DNA from: Microbacteriaceae bacterium | GTDB lineage: Bacteria > Actinomycetota > Actinomycetes > Actinomycetales > Microbacteriaceae | Reading direction: 5' to 3' | DNA: 6,081 bases | Assembly: GCA_025464125.1 (NCBI GenBank) | Contig: JAODLU010000259.1 | Location: 1-6,081, forward strand | Shown here: positions 1 to 5,206 of the stretch, one piece after another | Layout of the letters: each line of letters opens with the position of its first letter | Position numbering within the stretch: position 1 is the first letter of the stretch | Position numbers and translations under genes: made by a program | Notes under the pieces: model-generated | Database searches by the model: none | What the model saw: the letters and a program-made list of their open reading frames with translations, nothing else | What the model was told of the DNA's origin: nothing

Positions 1-313
1 CATAGCGCGCGGAGTCTGTGCTCGTGTTCGGCGGCCCGACCATCGCTGCCCCGCCTATGGCGACCGACCCCGCGACGATGAGGATGACCGCCGACTTCGC
101 CGGCACCTTTCGAAGCAGCCAGAAGGCCAGGCCGAAAGCCGCCCACAAACCGGCGGTGAAAAGGATGAGCGACGTGCCGCGGTGGTGATCGTAAAACGGC
201 TGCGTCGTGATCGACAGCGCTGTGCCGAGCGCCATGGCGGCAAGAATGACGGCGGTTATCGCGATGCGCACCTGCCAATACTGTCCGATCGGACTGCCCG
301 ATTCGACCCCCAA
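1..313 (-). CDS. Partial GT-C-like membrane glycosyltransferase (N-terminal part only)
   Basis: This gene runs off the left edge, so only its N-terminus is visible. The frame is open from a TGA at 326-328 (minus strand) to base 1. Counting from the GTG at 271, there are three hydrophobic stretches at about residues 3-22, 34-53 and 60-78. They are followed by a segment containing GPPNTSTDSARY, exactly at the window edge. A Pro-rich stretch followed by S-x-D-x-x-R-Y matches the start of the first large extracytoplasmic loop in actinobacterial GT-C mannosyltransferase-like proteins, where an Asp is usually catalytic; this is family knowledge recalled, not searched. With N-in topology, three helices place that loop outside, as expected. 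The start is uncertain. TTG at 313 has a GGA 7 bases upstream; GTG at 271 is the alternative. The codons between the two look coding (GQYWQVR). It is divergent from the molybdoenzyme gene, and its orientation matches the five-gene operon to the right. Sugar donor and acceptor cannot be told. Confidence 0.72.
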   Translation of the reverse strand, partial: MGVESGSPIGQYWQVRIAITAVILAAMALGTALSITTQPFYDHHRGTSLILFTAGLWAAFGLAFWLLRKVPAKSAVILIVAGSVAIGGAAMVGPPNTSTDSARY

Positions 314-380
314 AAAAGAGTCCAGTCACTCTCAGGTTCGGCTCCGAATAGATTCTGGGAGAACCCTCTTCCGCGCTGGA
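314..380. other. Short divergent intergenic region
   Basis: These 67 bases separate the divergent membrane glycosyltransferase and molybdoenzyme genes and must hold, or overlap, both promoters. A TANNNT hexamer (TAGATT, 349-354) could be a plus-strand -10, but no good -35 is seen at the right distance. GGGAGAA at 358-364 is the only purine-rich run ahead of the plus-strand gene, and it lies 16 bases from the ATG at 381. No convincing operator was found; the short imperfect palindromes here have arms of only 4 bases. Confidence 0.4.
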
Positions 381-1661
381 ATGAGGATCATGCAACGGCT
401 GCTGTACTCGCTGCGAATGGCACTGCAGGCGCCATCGCGCAACCCCCGCACGGCCGTCGTGGTCGGCAGGTTGCTCGCCGCCGCGTTCCTGGTCTGCTTC
501 GGCACCGGGTTGTACAGCCACTTCATCCAGGACCCTCTGCCCGGCATGCAGTTCCTGACCCGGCCCGTCTGGCTTTACCAGCTCACCCAGGGCCTGCATA
601 TCACTGCCGGCATCGCCTGCTTTCCGCTGATCTTCGCCAAGCTCTATGCAGTCTTTCCCGAACTGTTCCAGACGCCGCCCATCAAGGGGTTCGTGAACCT
701 GCTGGAACGAGCATCCATCGCCCTCTTCGTGGCCGCATCGCTCATGGAGATCACGATCGGCCTGCTCAACACCTTCCAGGCTTATAGGTTCTTCGCATTC
801 CCCTTCAGGCAGACGCACTTCTCGCTGTCGTTCGTCATCATCGGCTCGCTCGCGATCCACATCGCGGTGAAACTACCGATAATCACCAGGTACTGGTCGA
901 AACCTCCGCTCGGGCAGGAGAACGACGCATTCGACGCTGATGGACAGCCAAAACCCCTCGACGAACCGACACCGGATGCCGCCCGCTTTCCCCTGCCCGA
1001 CATCGGCATCGGGGTCACCAGCCGTGTCTTCGCCTGGATCGACAGGGCGCCGCAGCCGAAGTCACCGCACACGAGCCGGCGCGGGTTCTTCGCCACAATT
1101 GGTGTCGCGGTCGCGGCGGTCGTCGGACTCACTGTGGGGCAATCGTTCCGCCCTCTCGACTTCGCGAACGTGCTCGCTCCCCGCAAGGCCGGCGTCGGGC
1201 CGAACGCGCTGCCCGTGAACCGCACCGCGAGTGCGGCAAAGGTTCTCGACTCTGCGATGTCTCCGAACTGGACCCTCACGGTGGTCTCCGGTAACAAAAC
1301 CAGGGACTTCAGTCGCGCCCAACTCAAGACGATGCCGCAGTACACGGTCGACCTGCCGATCGCATGCGTCGAAGGCTGGAGCCAGCAGGCGTCGTGGAAA
1401 GGCCCGCGCCTGCGCGACCTGATGGATTCGGTCAACGCAGACCCCGGCGCAACAGTGCGTGCAACCAGCCTCGAGGAGGGCAGCATCTATGCAGTCACCG
1501 AGATGGGCGCCGAATTCGCTCGCGATGAACTCACGCTCGTGGCACTCGAGGTGGACGGCAAGACGCTCGACATCGACCACGGCTACCCTGCACGCATGAT
1601 CGCCCCGGCGCGACCCGGCGTGCTGCAGACCAAATGGCTCACGAAAATCGAGGCAATCTGA
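381..1661 (+). CDS. Membrane b-type cytochrome / sulfite-oxidase-fold molybdopterin oxidoreductase fusion
   Basis: The protein is 426 residues from the ATG at 381. Four hydrophobic helices lie at about 24-46, 68-91, 110-131 and 147-169, with histidines H47, H73, H146 and H160 available as haem ligands, as in cytochrome b561-like domains. A polar loop (171-230) leads to a twin-arginine motif, SRRGFF (232-237), and a fifth helix to about 253. The remainder is a sulfite-oxidase-fold molybdopterin domain. It carries the Moco cysteine in IACVEGWS (C329), then W-x-G-x-x-L-x-D-L, and near the end HGYPAR (400-405) and KWLTKIE (418-424). The likely role is an extracytoplasmic redox reaction exchanging electrons with membrane quinone, a single-chain analogue of the MsrPQ arrangement. 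The substrate is unknown. The open frame extends back to 207, but that part lies antisense to the neighbouring gene and has no family-like sequence. ATG 390 is an alternative start; GAGGA at 383-387 is too close to serve it. The stop overlaps the next ATG by one base. Confidence 0.85.
   Translation: MRIMQRLLYSLRMALQAPSRNPRTAVVVGRLLAAAFLVCFGTGLYSHFIQDPLPGMQFLTRPVWLYQLTQGLHITAGIACFPLIFAKLYAVFPELFQTPPIKGFVNLLERASIALFVAASLMEITIGLLNTFQAYRFFAFPFRQTHFSLSFVIIGSLAIHIAVKLPIITRYWSKPPLGQENDAFDADGQPKPLDEPTPDAARFPLPDIGIGVTSRVFAWIDRAPQPKSPHTSRRGFFATIGVAVAAVVGLTVGQSFRPLDFANVLAPRKAGVGPNALPVNRTASAAKVLDSAMSPNWTLTVVSGNKTRDFSRAQLKTMPQYTVDLPIACVEGWSQQASWKGPRLRDLMDSVNADPGATVRATSLEEGSIYAVTEMGAEFARDELTLVALEVDGKTLDIDHGYPARMIAPARPGVLQTKWLTKIEAI
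1071..1139 (+). other. Internal twin-arginine (Tat) motif and hydrophobic segment
   Basis: This segment encodes residues 231-253 of the molybdoenzyme. TSRRGFFATIG is followed by an uncharged Ala/Val/Gly-rich stretch. S-R-R-x-F-F is close to the Tat consensus S/T-R-R-x-F-L-K. It sits after four predicted helices, on the cytoplasmic side, directly before the helix that would carry the folded molybdopterin domain outward. This is the layout known for actinobacterial Rieske proteins, which use Sec and then Tat. Confidence 0.7.
1650..1653 (+). promoter_or_regulatory. Ribosome binding site deciding the start of the small membrane protein
   Basis: GAGG lies 7 bases before the ATG at 1661. An earlier in-frame ATG at 1634 lies inside the molybdoenzyme coding region without such a site, so 1661 is preferred. 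The site lies within the last codons of the upstream gene, consistent with translational coupling. Confidence 0.55.
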
Positions 1662-2122
1662 TGACTGTGGTTCGACGCTGGCAGATCGGGCTCCTGCTGC
1701 TGGGGCTCGCGCTTCTCGCAGTGGGAGGCGTGGTGCTGCTGCAGGAGGTCAGCCCCAAGCGCTATCTCGGTATCCTGCTCTGGTTCGCCGGGGCACTCAT
1801 CATCCACGACGGCATCATCGCTCCGCTCGTGTTCCTGGCCAGCGTGGTCATGCGCAAGACAGCGGCCCGCGTGCCGGCCGTGGTCATCGCCATCGTGCAG
1901 GGCGCACTCGTCATCGGCGGAATCATCACGCTGATCGTGCTTCCGGAGATCGTGAAGAAGTCGCTCGGAACACTGAGCTCATCGATCCTGCCGCAGGATT
2001 ACGCCCTGCACCTCGGTGTGTTCTGGGTGGTGCTGATTGTGCTCGCGGGCCTTGCGGTTGCTTTCTACCTTGCGATGTTCGCCAGGCGGCAGAAGCTGCG
2101 CCCGTCGGCCGACCAGGCCTGA
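1661..2122 (+). CDS. Small four-helix membrane protein of unknown function
   Basis: I do not recognise this 153-residue protein by name. It is mostly hydrophobic, with likely helices at about 8-27, 36-62, 70-95 and 117-141. It has a basic N-terminus (VVRR) and a basic C-terminal tail (ARRQKLR), which fit N-in, C-in topology. There is no signal peptide, no cysteine and no known catalytic motif; the only histidines are H49 and H117. Its ATG shares one base with the stop of the molybdoenzyme gene (TGATG), so the two are almost certainly co-translated. This suggests a membrane partner, assembly factor or quinone-side subunit, but that rests on position alone. The 3' end overlaps the converging methyltransferase gene by 58 bases, so no room remains for a separate terminator. 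Confidence 0.8.
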   Translation: MTVVRRWQIGLLLLGLALLAVGGVVLLQEVSPKRYLGILLWFAGALIIHDGIIAPLVFLASVVMRKTAARVPAVVIAIVQGALVIGGIITLIVLPEIVKKSLGTLSSSILPQDYALHLGVFWVVLIVLAGLAVAFYLAMFARRQKLRPSADQA

Positions 2123-2751
2123 CGCACTGCAAATCCTTCGCGCACAGCCAGTTCAGATATCGGCAGCAGGCCGATTTCCGCCCACGGGAAAGTCGCGCTC
2201 TCGTGGCCGTCAAGGTCGACAAGACGGCCGGTGAAGCGGCGCTCGTGGGTGTCATCGGCGTGCAGTTCGACAACGATCTCACCGGTGGGTTCCAACAGCT
2301 GGCCGCAGCGCGCGAGGAGCGCACTGACGTCTCCGCCGATGCCGACGTTGCCGTCGACAAGCAGCACAGTCTGCCAGCGTCGTTCCCCTGGCACGTGATC
2401 GAATACTGAGCCCTCGTGCACCGCGAGCCCGCTGTTGCGGGCAACCTCGACAGCAGCAGCAGACACGTCAAGCCCGAGCACGTCGAGCCCGAGTTCCATG
2501 GCGGCCCTCACCATGCGTCCCGGTCCGCACCCGATGTCGAGCACGGGGCCGAGAACCGAGGCCAGCAGGCGCAGGTCCACGTCATCCGCAGCCCTGTTCC
2601 ACCGAGCGAAGTCCATCGGGGCAGCGACAGGTGCCTCGTGGCTGAGCTCGTGCAAGAAGAGTACGTCTGTGCTCGCGGACCGAAGGGCTCGTGCGTAGGG
2701 CTCGCTGCCGCCGGCACCGAAGGTAGCCTGGCCGGTCTCTGCGAGGCTCAT
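2065..2751 (-). CDS. Class I SAM-dependent methyltransferase
   Basis: The protein has 228 residues from the ATG at 2751. Motif I, VLDIGCGPGRM (70-80), is a textbook glycine-rich SAM-binding loop. The acidic residue that binds the ribose hydroxyls is probably D95 in LGLDVS. LLVDGNVGIGGD (130-141) corresponds to the post-strand-4 segment, and LLEPTGEIVVE (152-162) to the strand-5 region. The first ~65 residues precede the Rossmann fold and contain FARWNRAADDVD (48-59), perhaps an acceptor-binding cap. The acceptor is unknown; neighbours suggest a sugar, glycolipid or small metabolite. ATG 2751 overlaps the stop of the DUF2064 gene (ATGA). A GTG at 2763 would add four residues but has no better ribosome site. 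It is the last gene of the operon, and its final codons are antisense to the end of the converging membrane-protein gene. The fold is certain; the substrate is not. Confidence 0.88.
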   Translation of the reverse strand: MSLAETGQATFGAGGSEPYARALRSASTDVLFLHELSHEAPVAAPMDFARWNRAADDVDLRLLASVLGPVLDIGCGPGRMVRAAMELGLDVLGLDVSAAAVEVARNSGLAVHEGSVFDHVPGERRWQTVLLVDGNVGIGGDVSALLARCGQLLEPTGEIVVELHADDTHERRFTGRLVDLDGHESATFPWAEIGLLPISELAVREGFAVRQAWSADGRSFCRLANIAR

Positions 2752-3383
2752 GCCGCGACCCACTCGTCATGCCGAAAGCCCACAAGGGTTTTAGCGAAGG
2801 CAGAGTGGGGGGCATACCCGGCAGCTCGCCAGGCATCCTCAATAGTGTCCACGTCTGTGAGCGGTCGGAGCAGGCCCACTCCTAGGCCCGCTGCGCGCAG
2901 CCGGTCGAACTGGATCGCGCCGGTGTCCACCCGTGACATGGGCACGCCGCGCAGCAGGTCCCCATCGGGGCTGGCAAGCGCGAGGGCCCAGAATCCTCCG
3001 TCGGTAGCCGGGCCGAACCACGCGTCGACGCCTGGGCGCCACGGTCCAAACGCGGGCAGCAGGTCGGCAGCGGTCACCTGGGGGGTGTCCATGCCGATCA
3101 GCACTGTCGGCCCTTCGCACTCGTCGAACATGGCCCCGAGACGTTCGTCGAGACCGCCATCCACCTGCGGCATGATCTCCCAGCCCTCGGTGTTCTCCGG
3201 CGGCGTCTTACCGTCGAAGAGAAGGATGCGCCGGCTCGCCGGCAGGGACGCCACTGCGGCCAGGGTGTCCTGGATCGATGCCGCGGCAAGCTCCGCTGCC
3301 TGCTCGAGGCTCAGCGGCGGGTGCAGGCGGGTCTTCACCCGACCGGGGATTGTCTCCTTGGCGATCATGACGAGAGTGGTCAT
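2748..3383 (-). CDS. DUF2064 / TIGR04282 family transferase (CofC-like)
   Basis: This 211-residue cytoplasmic protein has the hallmarks of the DUF2064 family, which shares the nucleotide-diphospho-sugar transferase fold with CofC guanylyltransferases. The N-terminal signature PGRVKTRL (13-20) follows a short strand (TLVMIAK). The metal/nucleotide region IGMDTPQ (96-102) stands where relatives often have IGSDSP. GPATDGGFWALAL (124-136) is the family's strongest signature, and DVDT (177-180) is near the C-terminus. The length is normal. Members are annotated as glycosyltransferases or nucleotidyltransferases, but the reaction is not settled; activating a small phosphorylated acceptor with a nucleotide is plausible. 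The start is well supported: GGGAG (plus-strand 3392-3396) lies 8 bases upstream of the ATG. The gene overlaps the GT2 gene upstream and the methyltransferase downstream by ATGA, so stoichiometric co-translation with both is likely. Confidence 0.85.
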   Translation of the reverse strand: MTTLVMIAKETIPGRVKTRLHPPLSLEQAAELAAASIQDTLAAVASLPASRRILLFDGKTPPENTEGWEIMPQVDGGLDERLGAMFDECEGPTVLIGMDTPQVTAADLLPAFGPWRPGVDAWFGPATDGGFWALALASPDGDLLRGVPMSRVDTGAIQFDRLRAAGLGVGLLRPLTDVDTIEDAWRAAGYAPHSAFAKTLVGFRHDEWVAA

Positions 3384-4096
3384 CGCGCCATCTCCCGCTC
3401 CTGCGCGGCGAGCGTCTGGCGCGACTCGGCCAGCAGCCTGGACATGTCACGGATCGCAGTGATGGTGCCACGAAGTGTTCCGGTGACCTTTGATCGACCG
3501 ATCCTTGGCGAGTACGGCGTATCCACCTCTCGCACGCGCCAGCCGGCATCATGCGCCCGAAGCACCAGCTCCAGCGGGTAGCCGCTGCGTCGATCGCGCA
3601 GGTGAAGTGCCACGGCCGGCTCCCGCAGCATGGCTCGCATCGGTCCGAGGTCGGTGAGGTGGTAGCTCGTGGCTCGACGCAGCATGATGGCCAGGGCGAA
3701 ATTGGCGAAACGTGCGTGCAGGGGCCAGGCTCCACTGGTCGTTGGTCGACGGCGCCCGAGAGCGAGATCGAGCGCTCCGGATGCCACAGGAGCGACCACC
3801 AGGGGAATGTCACGGGGGTCCATCGACGCGTCAGCATCGCAGAAGACCACGATCGGCGCCGTGGCGGCGAGCAGCCCCGCGTGGGCGGCAGCGCCGAACC
3901 CGCGCCGGGGCTCGGAAACCACGATGGCGCCAAGGTCTCGGGCTACCTGCGCCGAGTCATCCGTCGACCCGTTGTCGACGACGATCGCGCGATAGCCGTC
4001 AGGCAGGCGGCTGAGCAGCCATGGCAGGGCTCTCGCCTCGTTCAGGCAAGGAAAAACTACGTCAACTGCAGGGTGCTGGGCAGTATTGGGATCCAT
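3380..4096 (-). CDS. Family 2 glycosyltransferase (DPM1/GtrB-like)
   Basis: This is a 238-residue GT-A fold protein. VVFPCLNEA (13-21) is the first strand and nucleotide-binding start. VVDNGSTDDSA (39-49) is the second conserved block, and FCDADASMDP (85-94) holds the D-x-D metal site (D87, D89). DLGPMRAM (149-156), SGYPLELVLRA (171-181) and TPYSPRIGRSKVTGT (193-207) match the C-terminal blocks of dolichol/polyprenyl-phosphate sugar transferase-like GT2 enzymes. There is no transmembrane helix, so it is probably a peripheral enzyme at the inner face of the membrane. It may transfer a sugar from a nucleotide donor to a lipid carrier or acceptor, which would fit the GT-C gene at the left edge. 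Donor and acceptor cannot be read from the sequence. No alternative start codon lies between the upstream stop and the ATG at 4096, and no clear Shine-Dalgarno precedes it, which is unusual for this operon. Confidence 0.88.
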   Translation of the reverse strand: MDPNTAQHPAVDVVFPCLNEARALPWLLSRLPDGYRAIVVDNGSTDDSAQVARDLGAIVVSEPRRGFGAAAHAGLLAATAPIVVFCDADASMDPRDIPLVVAPVASGALDLALGRRRPTTSGAWPLHARFANFALAIMLRRATSYHLTDLGPMRAMLREPAVALHLRDRRSGYPLELVLRAHDAGWRVREVDTPYSPRIGRSKVTGTLRGTITAIRDMSRLLAESRQTLAAQEREMAR

Positions 4097-4153
4097 GGTG
4101 GTCGTTCGGAGCGGACGCCCGATCGGAGGGGCGAAATGCCCGAGTTTTTGCGC
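4097..4153 (-). other. 57-base gap with two competing small hairpins
   Basis: This is the only real gap in the five-gene operon, between the epimerase stop and the GT2 start. It holds a hairpin with arms 4129-4132 and 4138-4141 (GGGC/GCCC, 5-base loop). An alternative hairpin pairs 4116-4120 with 4129-4133 (5 base pairs, 8-base loop). They share bases and cannot form together. There is no T-run, so a simple terminator is unlikely. No promoter-like hexamers were seen. In GC-rich DNA such stems can arise by chance. Confidence 0.3.
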
Positions 4154-5206
4154 TCAGCTGACCGCAGCCCGCAGCGGTGCTGAAGCGAATTCCGCCATGC
4201 CATGCTCGAAGCCGACGGATGCCGCCCATCCGAGCTCATCGCGAGCACGCGCCGACGATGCGGTGATGTGTCGCACATCGCCCAGGCGGTACTCGCCGGT
4301 CACCACCGGGGGCTTCGCGCCAGCGGCGGTGCTGAGTGCTGAGGCCAGTTCCCCGATGGTGTGCACCACCCCGCTGCCGACGTTGAATGCGCGGAAAGTG
4401 CCTGCTGCCTGCTCGCCGGTCCAGCCAGCGGCGGCGAGGTTGGCGGACGCCACGTCGGCCACGTGAACGAAGTCACGTCGCTGCGCACCATCCTCGAACA
4501 CCCGCGGAGCCTCGCCCCGCTCGATGGCTGAGCGGAACAGGGAAGCGACACCGGCGTATGGCGTGTTCTGCGGCATGCCCGGCCCGTAGACGTTGTGGTA
4601 CCTGAGCGCAGCGGCAACCCCTCCGGTGCTGCGGGCCCACGCGGCAGCCAGGTGCTCCTGGGCGAGCTTGCTCGACGCGTAGACATTGCGCGGGTCGAGG
4701 GGGGCATCCTCTGTGAGCAGCTGGGGAACCAGCGTAGAACCGTGCCCGTCGGTCGGGTCGAATCGCCCTGCGTCGAGATCCTCGACCAGTCGGGCAGCTG
4801 GACGCACCAGCCCATTTGGCCCGCTGTATGCGCCCTCGCCGTAGACGACCATCGAACTTGCGAGCACGAGCCTGCCGACCCTGGCGTCGCGCATGGCTGC
4901 AACGAGAACGGCGGTGCCGAGGTCGTTCGAGGAAATGTAATCCGGCGCGTCAGCGAGGTCGACGCCGAGCCCCACCTTGGCTGCCTGGTGGCAGACGAGG
5001 TCGATGCCGGCCATGGCTATGGCCACGGCATCCGCATCTCGCACATCGGCCTTCGTGAAGGCCACCCTCGGGTCGAACGCGACCGGGCCCCCATGAACGT
5101 CTGGACGCAGCGAGTCGAGCACGACCACCTCGTCGCCGCGCTCGAGAGAGGCGCGCACTATCGCGCTACCGATGAATCCGGCTCCGCCGGTGACGAGAAT
5201 TCTCAT
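4154..5206 (-). CDS. NAD-dependent sugar-nucleotide epimerase/dehydratase (extended SDR)
   Basis: The 350-residue length is typical of extended short-chain dehydrogenases. VTGGAGFIGS (5-14) is the NAD-binding loop, and D31 at the end of strand 2 favours NAD over NADP. ADVRD (53-57), HQAA (73-76), SSMVVYGEG (117-125) and YASSK (Y176, K180) supply the rest of the active site. RYHNVYGPG (202-210) and RRDFVHVADVA (243-253) are the sugar-nucleotide-binding part. About 50 residues separate the serine block from Y-x-x-x-K, roughly 25 more than in GalE. From memory, the layout (SSM-x-x-YGEG, long insert, PEDKPLDP-like block) resembles dTDP-L-rhamnose 4-epimerase-like proteins. In those the insert carries paired cysteines, which are absent here. 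The probable job is making an activated sugar for the neighbouring glycosyltransferases; the exact reaction is unproven. ATG 5206 overlaps the stop of the phosphorylase gene (ATGA). Confidence 0.88.
   Translation of the reverse strand: MRILVTGGAGFIGSAIVRASLERGDEVVVLDSLRPDVHGGPVAFDPRVAFTKADVRDADAVAIAMAGIDLVCHQAAKVGLGVDLADAPDYISSNDLGTAVLVAAMRDARVGRLVLASSMVVYGEGAYSGPNGLVRPAARLVEDLDAGRFDPTDGHGSTLVPQLLTEDAPLDPRNVYASSKLAQEHLAAAWARSTGGVAAALRYHNVYGPGMPQNTPYAGVASLFRSAIERGEAPRVFEDGAQRRDFVHVADVASANLAAAGWTGEQAAGTFRAFNVGSGVVHTIGELASALSTAAGAKPPVVTGEYRLGDVRHITASSARARDELGWAASVGFEHGMAEFASAPLRAAVS

Noticed and set aside
207..380. Upstream extension of the molybdoenzyme reading frame
   Set aside because: The frame is open, but these bases are antisense to the GT-C gene and the residues do not resemble a coding N-terminus; the family-like sequence starts near 381.
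182..787. Plus-strand open frame of 201 codons
   Set aside because: It overlaps the molybdoenzyme in another frame, with Arg/His/Pro-rich sequence and no motif.
782..1486. Minus-strand open frame of 234 codons
   Set aside because: It lies wholly antisense to the molybdoenzyme, whose helices and Moco motifs are clear.
2416..3462. Long plus-strand open frame of 348 codons
   Set aside because: It lies antisense to the methyltransferase and DUF2064 genes, both of which have clear family motifs. Its translation is Ser/Arg/Pro-rich with no recognisable motif, typical of an antisense frame in GC-rich DNA.
5195..5204. Perfect 10-base palindrome GAGAATTCTC at the start of the epimerase gene
   Set aside because: It is explained by the conserved codons for R-I-L at the NAD-domain start, and no second copy was seen.
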